Part shown: piece by piece, positions 50,985 through 59,092 of the stretch
Numbering within the stretch: the first letter of the stretch is position 1
How the letters are laid out: each line of letters starts with the position of its first letter
NCBI GenBank assembly: GCA_029262795.1
Contig: JAJCYT010000015.1
Coordinates: 1 to 59,092 of the forward strand
Length of the DNA: 59,092 bases
DNA from: Candidatus Fraserbacteria bacterium
GTDB taxonomy: Bacteria > Bipolaricaulota > Bipolaricaulia > RBG-16-55-9 > JAJCYT01
Direction: 5' to 3'
Position numbers and translations under genes: made by a program
Notes under the pieces: model-generated
Told to the model about the DNA's origin: nothing
The model's database searches: none
What the model saw: only the letters and a program-made list of their open reading frames with translations

Positions 50985-51861
50985 CAATAACAACCCTGTC
51001 GCCATTTCCGAAGCCAACCATCGATGGGACCGCGCTCGTCGCCGTTTATGGCGTCAACGGTTTGTGCGGTGGCTGAAACGGCAGCCAGACGATGAGTTGT
51101 TATCATTCGAACAAGTGCAAAAAGAATTACGCTTGATTCAGGGCATCAGCCGTGGGATTCAAAACATTCCTTTAGATCGTATCCGAGGCAGTGTTGGCAG
51201 ATACAAAGATTTTAGCTCCAGTTTTTTACCTCAAAATACAGAGTTGCGTGAACGCTGGCAACGTGTGGATGCTTACTCCATCCACGATGGTATTTCGCCT
51301 ATTTCCGCTTACCAGGTAGGTGAAGCATATTTTGTGTTGGATGGCAACCATCGAGTCTCTGTTGCACGCGAGCAAGGGTTGGAAACCATCGAAGCCCATG
51401 TGCTTGAATACAAAGGGCTTGCCTCACTCAGTGCACAGGCCAATTTTGATGAAGTTCTTCTCAAGGGAGAACTGGCAAAATTTCTTCAGGAAACAAACAT
51501 TGCAAAATTACGCCCTCAACATGAAATTGAATTCACGGTGCCTGGTCGTTTTCGGCAGGTGAAATACATGATTCGAAGTTATGCTGATTTCCTGAGAGAA
51601 CATACCGATTCCAACATCTCAGATTCAGATGCGTTGGTGTCCTGGTACGATCAGGTGTTTGATCCACTGATCAAGCAAATTAAAAAAAGTAACGTCATGA
51701 AAGATTTTCCACGCCACACCCCCGCCGATTTATTTATCTGGATGTGGCGCTATCAAAAACCTTTAGAGCATATTGTGCCAGCTCAACGGTTTTCCTGGTT
51801 GGAACGTCTGACAAAATGGCTGCGTCGCCATATTTCGCGCCACGACATTGGTCGAGCATAA
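50977..51861 (+). CDS. ParB/Srx-like domain protein
   Basis: 294 residues, basic N-terminus (WDRARRRLWRQRFVRWLKR). Central ISAYQVGEAYFVLDGNHRVSVAREQGLETIEAHVLEY matches the DGxHRVxAxxxxG core of ParB/sulfiredoxin-like nucleotide-binding domains. The rest is helical. It overlaps the phosphoesterase gene, so the two are co-translated. A nucleotide- or DNA-related role is likely but unproven. Confidence 0.75.
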   Translation: MFDNNNPVAISEANHRWDRARRRLWRQRFVRWLKRQPDDELLSFEQVQKELRLIQGISRGIQNIPLDRIRGSVGRYKDFSSSFLPQNTELRERWQRVDAYSIHDGISPISAYQVGEAYFVLDGNHRVSVAREQGLETIEAHVLEYKGLASLSAQANFDEVLLKGELAKFLQETNIAKLRPQHEIEFTVPGRFRQVKYMIRSYADFLREHTDSNISDSDALVSWYDQVFDPLIKQIKKSNVMKDFPRHTPADLFIWMWRYQKPLEHIVPAQRFSWLERLTKWLRRHISRHDIGRA

Positions 51862-51941
51862 AAGCCAATTCCAGTTATAATAATCCCCATCTTTAGATCA
51901 TTTCTGTATGCCTACTTCTGATTGAAACGGAGAGTTTATTG

Positions 51942-52251
51942 TGAACACTCAGCCATCTCTTGAATCAGAGATCAAGCCATGGGAGCACATTTTAAAACTT
52001 GAAGATGCCAACATCACAAAGACCCTGCTCGATTATCCGGATAACGTTGCGGGGGGCTGATGTCAACGGATTTTCTACTTTTTCCAAAAAACTGGACGGT
52101 GATGAAGCTTATCGAGGATTTCAACCTCAATCACGAAACCTATTCCGATGAGGATAACACCCTCTCCAGTGTGCTTCCGTTTCGCAATGTGTTGCTGGCA
52201 CCGCGTAGACAAACGTTGGGGGAATTGATGGTGGCTTCTTCATTGCCTTGA
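51942..52251 (+). pseudogene. Frameshifted remnant of an MgtE-type (CBS) magnesium transporter
   Basis: Frame 1 (GTG at 51942) ends DYPDNVAGG-stop at 52058-52060; frame 2 continues from the overlapping ATG at 52060 as MSTDFLLFPKNWTV. Read across, YPDNVAGG(L)MSTDFLxFPxNWTV matches the linker between MgtE N domain and CBS domain, and VLPFRNVLLAPRRQTLGELM matches the CBS core. The break lies in a run of six G (about 52050-52055); a seventh G would restore one frame. The N-terminal half and the whole membrane domain are missing, so this is a decayed gene even if the G run were miscounted. Confidence 0.7.
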
Positions 52252-52273
52252 GTTTTGCCCTGGCTGACCTGAT

Positions 52274-52834
52274 TCAACGCTTGAACAGTTTGCGAAGAAA
52301 TAAGGTCGGGCTGGTGCCAACGGGCAGCGTCGCTGGCCCATAAAAATTCTTGACCAGGCGCACATCTTGCACAGAAATAAAAGCGTTGGGATGAAAATCT
52401 TCAACGATACTTTGTAGCCGAGGCAGGTGCTTTCTTTTGATAAGAATCACCAGCATTCGAACTTTTCCACTCATGCCGGTAGCGGTCACGCTGGTCACTC
52501 CAAAATTTTCTGCGCGCAAATATTCGATCATCTCCTGAGCATCGTTGTTGGTGATAATTTGGACGCTGAGCAAGCCCACTGCGATCTTTTCCTCGAACCA
52601 CAATCCCACCACACTGCCGCTGGCAAACCCGCTGGCAAAGGCAATGTAGTTAACCCAATTGCTTAAATTGCTTGTAATCTGCCCCAAAGCCAACAAAAAG
52701 ACCAGCACTTCCATAAATCCAAAAATTGCTGCTGGCAATTTCAAACCTCTGGCCACGAACAACACACGAATGGTCGCAAAGGTCACGTGTAAAACCTCAG
52801 CTAAAAAAATGAACAGAGGGAACAAAAAATCCAT
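52274..52834 (-). CDS. DUF2179 (UPF0316) membrane protein
   Basis: 186 residues from the ATG at 52834, eight bases after AGAGGAG; an upstream TTG would place the ribosome site within the gene. Three transmembrane helices (about 3-85), then a DUF2179 soluble domain (about 90-165; SVQIITNNDAQEMIEYLRAENFGVTSVTATGMSGKVRMLVILIKRKHLPRLQ). Function unknown; the soluble part resembles an ACT-like ligand-binding domain. Confidence 0.9.
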   Translation of the reverse strand: MDFLFPLFIFLAEVLHVTFATIRVLFVARGLKLPAAIFGFMEVLVFLLALGQITSNLSNWVNYIAFASGFASGSVVGLWFEEKIAVGLLSVQIITNNDAQEMIEYLRAENFGVTSVTATGMSGKVRMLVILIKRKHLPRLQSIVEDFHPNAFISVQDVRLVKNFYGPATLPVGTSPTLFLRKLFKR

Positions 52835-52939
52835 CAATGGGACTCCTCTCAACAGCCCCGCTCAGCATACGAGTAAAGCTATAAATTGCCAACAATTCTG
52901 CAAATAGGTTACCTTGGATTTAGAAAAAAGGAGTGCATC

Positions 52940-53788
52940 ATGAAAGCTGAAGTCAATGGTACGGAACTGTTTTATATCATTCATGGCAGCGGCCCCCCAG
53001 TCATGTTCATGCACGGAGGATTGGGCGCTGACCACACTTATTTTCGCAAAATGTTTGACCCGTTAGGGAAAAACTACGAGCTGATTTATTATGACCATCG
53101 GGGCAATGGCCGATCTCGCCCAGCTGATTTAAGCGGCATGACCCACGCCGATTGGGCAGCAGATGCTGATGCCCTGCGCCACCATTTAGGCCATGAGAAA
53201 TTCATCCTTATCGGACATTCTTATGGCGGTTTCCTGGCTCAGGAATATGCACTTCGCTATGCAAGTCATCTCCAAGGTGTGGTCTTTATGTGCACTGCCC
53301 CGGCTCTTGACTACCCAGATGTCATGGCAGCCAATGCTGAGGCTAAAGCCACCTCTGTCGAGGCAGTCTCAGCAGTTGAAAAAGCCTTCAGTGATGACCT
53401 GATTGAATCTGATAATGAGTTTGCTCAGCTGATGGGCAAACTTGAGCCTTTGTATTTTCACAATTACGAAGCCCATCAAGAGATCATGAATGAAGTCATG
53501 AAAGACATGCAGTTCAGTGCTTCAGCATGGAACCACGTGAATGCACATTGCTTGCCAGAATTTAATGTTGAATCTCAACTTTCCAGCATTTCGGTTCCAA
53601 CATTGATTATCAGCGGTCGTCACGACTGGGTGACACCGGTTGCGGAGGGAGGGCAGCGTATTGCCAATGCAATCCCTCATTCAGAACTGTTGGTGTTTGA
53701 GGACAGCGGACATTATCCGTTTGTCGAAGAAAATGAGTTATTTTTCTCCAAATTGAACGAATGGCTCAAAAACACATGGCAGAATTAG
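52940..53788 (+). CDS. Alpha/beta hydrolase, proline-iminopeptidase-like
   Basis: 282 residues from the ATG at 52940 (AAGGAG upstream). MHGGLGADHTYF (oxyanion region), DHRGNGRS, nucleophile elbow GHSYGG, acid in SGRHDWVTP and catalytic His in DSGHYPF. Cytoplasmic. Substrate not deducible (peptidase, esterase or haloalkane-type all possible). Confidence 0.92.
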   Translation: MKAEVNGTELFYIIHGSGPPVMFMHGGLGADHTYFRKMFDPLGKNYELIYYDHRGNGRSRPADLSGMTHADWAADADALRHHLGHEKFILIGHSYGGFLAQEYALRYASHLQGVVFMCTAPALDYPDVMAANAEAKATSVEAVSAVEKAFSDDLIESDNEFAQLMGKLEPLYFHNYEAHQEIMNEVMKDMQFSASAWNHVNAHCLPEFNVESQLSSISVPTLIISGRHDWVTPVAEGGQRIANAIPHSELLVFEDSGHYPFVEENELFFSKLNEWLKNTWQN

Positions 53789-53853
53789 CGCCATAGCCCG
53801 TTTGAGCCAACAGAGGCAAATTAAAACGCAAACCGCTGCAAAGGCATTTTAAA

Positions 53854-53867
53854 GGGACAATCGTCCC
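53854..53867 (+). promoter_or_regulatory. Perfect DosR-like palindrome upstream of HU
   Basis: GGGACAATCGTCCC is a perfect GGGAC-N4-GTCCC palindrome, 67 bases before the HU start codon and about 30 bases before a TAATAA (53898-53903) that could be the -10. The most regular of the DosR-like sites in the window. Confidence 0.7.
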
Positions 53868-53933
53868 AAACCTCTTGAAAAACGACCTTGTTTCGGCTAA
53901 TAAGGAAACAACAGAACAGAGAGGTGACATGGT

Positions 53934-54206
53934 ATGAACAAAAAAGAGTTCGTCGAAAAACTGTCTAAACAAGCGGGGCTTTCCAAGAAGGATGCGGACA
54001 GCGCTTTGAACACGATGCTGGATATGATCGTGACCACCACCAAAAAGAAAGACAAAGTGACGTTCACCGGCTTTGGTACTTTTGAAGCTACAAAACGCAA
54101 AGCCACTGAACGCCGAAACCCACGAACGGGCGAAACCATTAAAGTGCCTGCCACAATGGCACCAAAGTTCCGTGCCGGCAAAGCGTTTAAAGACGCGATC
54201 AAATAG
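53934..54206 (+). CDS. hup: HU-family DNA-binding protein
   Basis: 90 residues, the usual HU length. MNKKEFVEKLSKQAGLSKKDADSALNTMLD (helical base), then FTGFGTFEATKRKATERRNPRTGET (beta arm with RNP) and APKFRAGKAFKDAIK. Bends and compacts DNA. The start is the second ATG of ATGGTATGA; the first runs into a stop. GAGAGGTGA precedes it. A DosR-like box upstream suggests induction in the same state as the redox genes, such as low oxygen or growth arrest. Confidence 0.95.
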   Translation: MNKKEFVEKLSKQAGLSKKDADSALNTMLDMIVTTTKKKDKVTFTGFGTFEATKRKATERRNPRTGETIKVPATMAPKFRAGKAFKDAIK

Positions 54207-54220
54207 TATTTTTCCAAACA

Positions 54221-54258
54221 AAAGCGGAGAACGTTTTGAACGTTCTCCGCTTTTTCTT
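54221..54258. terminator. Intrinsic terminator after HU
   Basis: AAAGCGGAGAACGTT (54221-54235) pairs exactly with AACGTTCTCCGCTTT (54239-54253) over TTG, followed by T-rich sequence. Confidence 0.92.
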
Positions 54259-54334
54259 TTTTGAAAACCATCTCTAAATCACAGATAGACTTTATATTAA
54301 ATCTTCATACTTCATTCTGTGCTATAATATCTTT

Positions 54335-54456
54335 AAGACTAAAGATTTTTTGGTCAGAGAGGCTTTTCTTAGGCAAAAGAAACTAAAACCCCTGACCTTC
54401 CTTGATTGAGTATGAACAAGGGCTTCAGTTTGAATGAAGCCCTTGTTCATTTATTT
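54335..54456 (+). ncRNA. Candidate small structured RNA between HU and the methyltransferase
   Basis: An extended -10, TGCTATAAT (54320-54328), points to a start near 54335. The following 120 bases hold a nested structure: GGTCAG (54352-54357) with CTGACC (54392-54397), inside it CTTTT (54363-54367) with AAAAG (54375-54379). They end in a strong hairpin, ATGAACAAGGGCTTCA (54412-54427) with its complement 54435-54450. No frame of note. The final hairpin may simply be the terminator of the convergent methyltransferase. Confidence 0.4.
54412..54450. terminator. Bidirectional hairpin after the methyltransferase gene
   Basis: 16-base exact inverted repeat with a 7-base loop, ending one base before the methyltransferase stop codon on the minus strand. 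T-rich on the plus-strand side, so it can also end the candidate small RNA. Confidence 0.8.
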
Positions 54457-55176
54457 GAATGCGTAAAATACTTTACGATGAGAGGCAACATTTGTGTTTC
54501 CGTATTGATGTTGAACATCCACTGTAAACCCGATTTCGCGAAGCATATCCTTAATGGTCTCAGTGGATGCAATTTCCTGATAGTGAATTTCTTCTGAACG
54601 TTGATATCCTTTGCCCGAGTCCCTAAAAGAAATGATTTCCCGCTTTAAAAACTGACCTGACGGATCTTCACAAGTTTCAGCCAACACAGCCCAGTTTTTG
54701 CCAGTACGCCACATATGGCTAAAAATCTTTGATGTATCGTCCTTAATGATTAAATCGAATAGAAACAATCCATCGGGCAAGAGTTGCTGATAGATGTGTT
54801 GAAAAAGTTTTTCAAGTTGATCTTGATGCGATGATTCTTCAAACACATAGCTAAGTACTTCGCCAATTGACGTTACTGCAATGCATGGGGGTAATTGAAC
54901 CTCATAAACTGAACCTTGTTGAAAGTCGGCCTCAGGTGTAAGTGCCTTAGCAATCCTGAGGAATTCAGGTGAAATATCCACGCCATGCAGGTTAAACCCA
55001 GATGTTGACAACATCTTCAGCAGGCGTCCGCCACCACACCCCAAATCAACTATGGTGCCTTCTGTCAGTCCACGCTTTTTAAATTGTGCAAGCAATTCAT
55101 CTACAACAGCTTCCTCATAAGAAAGAAATCCGTGATGATGGATATATGCAAGATCTTCTTTATAAAAATCCGACAT
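54451..55176 (-). CDS. Class I SAM-dependent methyltransferase
   Basis: 241 residues. Motif I VDLGCGGGRLLKML, motif II LHGVDISPEFL, VTSIGEVLSYVFE and LLPDGLFLFDLI. Small-molecule type by the absence of extra domains. Lies six bases downstream of the DUF5602 gene, so the two are probably one transcript. Confidence 0.9.
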   Translation of the reverse strand: MSDFYKEDLAYIHHHGFLSYEEAVVDELLAQFKKRGLTEGTIVDLGCGGGRLLKMLSTSGFNLHGVDISPEFLRIAKALTPEADFQQGSVYEVQLPPCIAVTSIGEVLSYVFEESSHQDQLEKLFQHIYQQLLPDGLFLFDLIIKDDTSKIFSHMWRTGKNWAVLAETCEDPSGQFLKREIISFRDSGKGYQRSEEIHYQEIASTETIKDMLREIGFTVDVQHQYGNTNVASHRKVFYAFK

Positions 55177-55182
55177 TGAGGA

Positions 55183-55935
55183 TTATCGCTTTGACATGCC
55201 TTCCAATGCGACGGTGTATTGACCTTCTCTGGCATTGTATTCAATGCGATATTGCGTCGGATAGTACATGCCGTGACGCTGCACATCGGCAGCCTGGCGA
55301 ATTTCGGATGTATAAACACCATCCAGGTTTTGCAAAAAATCGACTGTAATCATAGGTTCATAAAAAGTCATCTTCCCACGGTAATAACCAAGAATGAAAG
55401 TTTCATCAAAGGGCTGACCATTCATTTCTGGCGAAAATGCGTCGATCCAGTGTACACCCATGTCGGGCACAGCATCGACTGTATTGATGTAATTATCAGG
55501 CACATAGGCAGGATCAACCTCCACGGGGTCGGGTCCGGGCACAACTGATGCCTTCTCTTCTTGTGAAATCATGTAAAAATGAAAGTCGAAATGTGGCACA
55601 TCATACACGCCTGGAGGCTCGTGTCCGTGAGGATTCCAATCAAACATGGCATGACGGAACGGACTACTCAAAAACTTTCTGGGCAATGCCATTTCTATAA
55701 TTTCAATTTCTCCAGGAGCGGTGTACAATATTTCTTCATCAAAAGTAATGCCTACAGCCTCAAGTTCACCATTTGGTCCCCAGGATTCCCAGGCACGCAC
55801 CACACCTTCGCCAATTACGCCAAAATCCCCTTCGGCCACACCTGATGAAGTGGACCCACTGTTAAACAAAAAGATACCGCCAATCACAACCGCCAATGCA
55901 ATCGCGCCGATAATGAGCAACTGTTGGGTTTGCAT
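55183..55935 (-). CDS. DUF5602 (TTHB210-like) secreted protein
   Basis: 250 residues. N-terminal membrane anchor about 6-25. The family core is FDWNPHGHEPPGVYDVPHFDFHFYMIS (about 98-124), a dense cluster of five His, with VHWIDAFSPE and PFDETFILGYYRGKMTFYEPMIT downstream. The His cluster suggests metal binding. Function unknown. Promoter region contains GAATACCTATTC, a short inverted repeat (55978-55989). Confidence 0.85.
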   Translation of the reverse strand: MQTQQLLIIGAIALAVVIGGIFLFNSGSTSSGVAEGDFGVIGEGVVRAWESWGPNGELEAVGITFDEEILYTAPGEIEIIEMALPRKFLSSPFRHAMFDWNPHGHEPPGVYDVPHFDFHFYMISQEEKASVVPGPDPVEVDPAYVPDNYINTVDAVPDMGVHWIDAFSPEMNGQPFDETFILGYYRGKMTFYEPMITVDFLQNLDGVYTSEIRQAADVQRHGMYYPTQYRIEYNAREGQYTVALEGMSKR

Positions 55936-56024
55936 TTGCCCCTCCCTATGAATTCAGAATATATGTATATGAACAAGAATACCTATTCTAGGAGGCTTTC
56001 AAGACATTTGTCAATTCGAAAAAA

Positions 56025-56885
56025 TTAAGAGTTTTGACCCCAGTCAAACGGAATAGAGCCACGATCGCCGTGTTTAAAAGTAGCGATATTGAAAAGAAGG
56101 GTGCCACTGCCATCACACGTTTGATCAAATTTGCTCCAGTTAAATTGAACATGGTATAAGCCAGGGTCCAATGACACGATGGTTTGAACTGGTGTAAACG
56201 ACAACGGCACAGGATCAAAACAGGCAGGAAGCTCCATCGACACTTCCGCATATTGCAGCCACTCCACCGCCTCAATAATGACAGACGCCTGCGTGGCATG
56301 GTCTCGATAAAGGCTAATGCTGGCAAAGTGAAACTTGGACACTCCGGCAATCAATGGAAGTTCAAACAATTTTTCACGATTTGGTTCAATCACATCATTT
56401 TTGAGCCAATTAAACGTCAGAGTCTTGTTTGACCAAAATTCCTCGCTTCGCAAGTCATAAACCACTTTGCCCTCGGGGCTACAAAACTCGCCCACTTCCT
56501 GCCAATTGGAGATGAGAAATTCCACCACTTCACCTCCAGCTTTTTGCTCAAAGCGAAATTCGGGACTAAACCCAATGGACGCCTGCTTTGGCCGAAAGCG
56601 AAGACACTCTGGCATATAAACCGTAAAACCACCTTCGTCTAAATCTTCAAGAAGTTCAATTTTGAGCAGAGCTTTGGTGTAGGACAAACGAAATAATGAC
56701 ATATTGGCTAGGATTCGGCGTGATTCAAAGTCCGCCAGAATCCAGGAATCAACCAACACGGGCGCTTCTGTTTCAATCACTTCATCATCCACCACAGGAG
56801 GTGGTGAAGCATCAAACACCGTCGCGCATCCTGTCAGAGACAAAACCAACAGGATTGTTAAAATTAATCTAGACATGATCAACAT
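56025..56885 (-). CDS. Hypothetical lipoprotein
   Basis: 286 residues from the ATG at 56885 (alternative at 56876). Lipobox LTGC at about 16-19, then a Pro/Asp-rich linker and a beta-rich domain with five further Cys (SPEGKVVYDLRSEEFW, SMELPACFDPVPLSFTPVQTIVSLDPGLYHVQFNW). No family recognised. Confidence 0.75.
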   Translation of the reverse strand: MLIMSRLILTILLVLSLTGCATVFDASPPPVVDDEVIETEAPVLVDSWILADFESRRILANMSLFRLSYTKALLKIELLEDLDEGGFTVYMPECLRFRPKQASIGFSPEFRFEQKAGGEVVEFLISNWQEVGEFCSPEGKVVYDLRSEEFWSNKTLTFNWLKNDVIEPNREKLFELPLIAGVSKFHFASISLYRDHATQASVIIEAVEWLQYAEVSMELPACFDPVPLSFTPVQTIVSLDPGLYHVQFNWSKFDQTCDGSGTLLFNIATFKHGDRGSIPFDWGQNS

Positions 56886-57006
56886 TACCTAAAAAGCATT
56901 TTAACAAAAACTCTACACAAATGTACCCATTTTGATAGTAATATTTTGTTGACCTTAAATCACAAATTGCATACGCTGTAAGAAAAATTTTTGTAAAGGA
57001 ATTATC

Positions 57007-57564
57007 ATGCCTTATATGCCATCTATGGAAGAAACGGACGGTGTGCCTCACGCGTTTCAAAAATTCAATACTGGCACTGGAAAACCACTGATTGAGTTTC
57101 ATCAAATCTTGATGCGCTCCGAGGAATCCCCTCTAACTGTTGCCGAGAGGGAATTGATTGCAGGATATGTATCCGGCGTCAATGCCTGTAAGTACTGCCA
57201 TGGATCACATACCCGCGCAGCAGAATTTTTTGGCGTGCCCGAAGGTTTAATCGCCAATCTGCTCAATGATCTTGAAAGTGCGGATATTGACGAAAAAATG
57301 AAACCTCTGTTGGCTTACACCCGAAAATTAACCGAATCCCCTGCCAAAATGATCCAGGCCGATGCAGACGCCGTATTCACTGCCGGTTGGGACGAACGCG
57401 CCTTGTACGATGCCATCCAAGTCTGTGCGTTGTTTAACTTCATGAATCGGTTTGTTGAAGGTTTAGGTATTGATTATCTGCCACCAAGACCCCAAGTTTC
57501 CGAAGACCAAAAACCTAAAGCACGAAACTACACAGACCTCATTGAAATGTTCGGGATCAAATAA
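57007..57564 (+). CDS. AhpD-like/peroxidase-related carboxymuconolactone decarboxylase-fold protein
   Basis: 185 residues. PLTVAERELIAGYVSGVNACKYCHGSHTRAAEFFGV contains the redox CxxCH of the AhpD family (C-K-Y-C-H), with the upstream E as proton relay. NFMNRFVEGLGIDYLPP is typical of peroxidase-related enzymes. Probably reduces peroxides or protects against them. AAAGGA before the ATG. Confidence 0.9.
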   Translation: MPYMPSMEETDGVPHAFQKFNTGTGKPLIEFHQILMRSEESPLTVAERELIAGYVSGVNACKYCHGSHTRAAEFFGVPEGLIANLLNDLESADIDEKMKPLLAYTRKLTESPAKMIQADADAVFTAGWDERALYDAIQVCALFNFMNRFVEGLGIDYLPPRPQVSEDQKPKARNYTDLIEMFGIK

Positions 57565-57568
57565 AGAT

Positions 57569-58360
57569 TTATTTAATTAGTCTTCGCCGCATTAATACCA
57601 AAGCAATGTGAGTTGCAATCACTGCAACAACAATCATCCAAATGACATCAATCCAGAGGGCGAGGGAAAAATCTCCTGCTGCGAGCGAGCGTTGCAGGTT
57701 CACGGCGTGATAAAGAGGGATGAACCAGGCGAAGTTTTGTAGAAAGTCAGGATATTGGTCAATAGGAAAAAACACGCCAGAGAAGACGAACATCGGCGTT
57801 AAGCCCATTGTGATGTAGTAATTGAAGCTGTTGATGGAGGGGGCAATGGCAGTGAAAATTTCTGCGAGTGCCGAAAACATCACGCCACTTAAAAAAGCAA
57901 TGGGGAGTGAGGCTAGAATCATAATGGGGTCAATGAGACCAAACAATGAGATAATTACCAAAACTGCAAACGAGGCAAACACGGCGCGAGTGGCACCAAA
58001 TAGGATGTCGCCTGCGATCACATCCTCGATGCTGAGTGGGGTGGCGAGCATGGCATCAAACGTCTTTTGGTACTCCATTCGAATAAAAGCCCCATAGGTA
58101 CATTCAAATGATGCGGTAAACATGCCTGCCGTCATGGCAAAGGCAGGGGCAATGAATTCGAGATAAGACAAGCCATTGATCTGTTCCACATAAGCGCCCA
58201 ATCCAAAGCCTAATGAAACGATATATAGTAGTGGGTCAATAAATGGGGGCCAGCCTTCCGTTTTCCACAGGCGTAAAAACGTGTCTGTATTACGCTGCCA
58301 TGCACGAAAGGCGCGGTGTGTGACTTGTCTCAAGGGAAAGCTGAACAAGACTCTCTCCAT
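57569..58360 (-). CDS. ABC-2-type transporter permease (NodJ-like)
   Basis: 263 residues from the ATG at 58360, the length expected for the family; the frame is open 33 codons further upstream without a ribosome site. Six transmembrane helices, with PFIDPLLYIVSLGFGLGAYV near the N-terminus and YITMGLTPMFVFSGVFFPIDQYPD before the last helices. Exporter permease for drugs, lipids or polysaccharide. Its ATPase gene would be expected nearby but is not in the window. Confidence 0.88.
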   Translation of the reverse strand: MERVLFSFPLRQVTHRAFRAWQRNTDTFLRLWKTEGWPPFIDPLLYIVSLGFGLGAYVEQINGLSYLEFIAPAFAMTAGMFTASFECTYGAFIRMEYQKTFDAMLATPLSIEDVIAGDILFGATRAVFASFAVLVIISLFGLIDPIMILASLPIAFLSGVMFSALAEIFTAIAPSINSFNYYITMGLTPMFVFSGVFFPIDQYPDFLQNFAWFIPLYHAVNLQRSLAAGDFSLALWIDVIWMIVVAVIATHIALVLMRRRLIK

Positions 58361-58566
58361 TTCACATTCTAATGATTGGCATTGTAGAAAATTCTTGCTC
58401 AGTCGCAAAATTTGGAAAAGCCAGCTTGGAGCGCCACCACTGATTTCGAGCAATCTCAACGTCGCTGTTGATTTTCAACCTGTACGCTGTGTGGCAGCAC
58501 TCCCGCCAGCAAATTTTTAGTGGCTACCGCCGGCAATTGAAATCTTACTCTTGTGAAAAAATTTCA

Positions 58567-59092
58567 TTATTGCGCGGTGATGGTGTAAACCACTCGGACC
58601 AGATAGTTGCCGTCAAGATGCGTGTTGTTGCTAAACAACGTTTTGTAATCGACAGCAATGTTGTGACTGCCATGATTGCCAGCCATCAACGTCTGATCAC
58701 GGTTACTCAGGCTCAGGTAAGATCTGCCCTGCGCTCGCACCTTGAGGTCAGAAACGGGTTTAACGAACTGACCATCAAAACTGCGCCCCATGTTGAGGTC
58801 GTCAGTGCGGACCATCACTTTCCATCGGATATTGCTCGTCAGACTCAGGCGAACCGCATTCAATTGCTCCACATACCCACGCTGCAACGCAGAGGCGCTT
58901 GGGCGAGGAATGCGAACAGTTGAAACTGCGGAATTGCCTTGAGTGCTTCCTGAACTGATGGAAAGCGCCTGTGAAGGGGCCAACTGAAACGACACATTGG
59001 CCGTTCCACTGGTCGACTCGGCAAAAAGGACTGCCGCAGGAATGACGACAAACACCGCCAGGCCAACCAACAGTTTGGCCTTAAGACCAAAA
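58567..59092 (-). CDS. Secreted beta-sandwich protein, start outside the window
   Basis: The frame is open to the window edge: upstream of the internal TTG at 59068-59070 it continues FGLKAKLL, so the true start is probably beyond 59092. Signal peptide AVFVVIPAAVLFA. The mature part (about 150 residues) has NVSFQLAPSQALSIS, RLSLTSNIRWKVMVRTDD and DGNYLVRVVYTITAQ, reminiscent of WxL or spore-coat-U-type beta-sandwich domains. Function unknown. Confidence 0.7.
   Translation of the reverse strand, partial: FGLKAKLLVGLAVFVVIPAAVLFAESTSGTANVSFQLAPSQALSISSGSTQGNSAVSTVRIPRPSASALQRGYVEQLNAVRLSLTSNIRWKVMVRTDDLNMGRSFDGQFVKPVSDLKVRAQGRSYLSLSNRDQTLMAGNHGSHNIAVDYKTLFSNNTHLDGNYLVRVVYTITAQ

Noticed and set aside
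1..59092. CRISPR arrays, rRNA, transposases or prophage genes.
   Set aside because: No regularly spaced repeats, rRNA-like stretches, recombinases or phage structural genes were recognised anywhere in the window.

Overview
The window is bacterial chromosome: protein genes carry Shine-Dalgarno sites, there is an HU protein, and intrinsic terminators are common. Base composition looks moderately AT-rich throughout. No rRNA, tRNA, CRISPR array, transposase or prophage was recognised. The gene content (a BTAD/NB-ARC/TPR regulator, a NarL-type two-component pair, DUF3179, a BdbD/BdbC-like thiol pair, DUF1272, AmdA-type amidohydrolase) would fit a Chloroflexota-like or other deep-branching environmental bacterium. 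A metallopeptidase-propeller protein with a barrel-like C-terminus and a LolA-like protein instead point to an outer membrane. I therefore leave the phylum open.

Layout. 1-4.7 kb: a minus-strand envelope operon of a DUF4282 membrane protein, two paralogous secreted proteins each built on six 18-residue repeats, and a partial secreted protein. 4.9-10.1 kb: a BTAD-NB-ARC-TPR regulator and a histidine kinase/response regulator pair. 10.2-17.9 kb: a two-domain multicopper oxidase, then a seven-gene operon for a periplasmic redox system (Tat cupredoxin, second cupredoxin, His-rich beta-propeller, cytochrome c fused to a cupredoxin-like domain, CcdA/DsbD-like membrane protein, LolA-like protein, Tat rhodanese). 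18.1-21.0 kb: a 2-oxoacid:acceptor oxidoreductase. 21-25 kb: small and hypothetical genes, including a CuA-like protein with both histidine ligands lost and a signal-anchored AlkD-like protein. 25.5-34 kb: peptidase-propeller-barrel protein, acetamidase, VOC proteins, a lipoprotein, a VanX-like peptidase, and a MarR regulator with its metallo-beta-lactamase-fold target. 34-37.6 kb: housekeeping enzymes. 37.8-43.3 kb: sugar-type ABC transporter without its ATPase, S1/P1-like nuclease, DUF3179 protein. 43.4-48.1 kb: third cupredoxin, DsbA/DsbB-like pair, ECF sigma/anti-sigma pair, DM13 protein. 48.3-59.1 kb: mixed genes, an MgtE remnant, alpha/beta hydrolase, HU, methyltransferase, DUF5602 protein, lipoprotein, AhpD-like protein, ABC-2 permease and a partial secreted protein.

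Two regulatory circuits can be read directly from the DNA. (1) Sites of the form GGGAC-N4-(G/A)TCCC or a close variant, like the DosR/DevR box, lie upstream of the multicopper oxidase, the redox operon, the distant third cupredoxin and HU. The response regulator next to the first site keeps the K..(K/R)N residues of the DosR recognition helix. (2) The element GGGATCCAAT-N13-CGTA, with identical spacing, precedes the ECF sigma operon, the DM13 gene and a lipoprotein gene whose product carries two RskA-sensor-like repeats. A weaker copy precedes the 18-mer repeat operon. Together they suggest that copper/heme electron transfer is controlled by a redox-sensing two-component system and envelope proteins by an ECF sigma factor. 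Both regulons are inferences from sequence alone.
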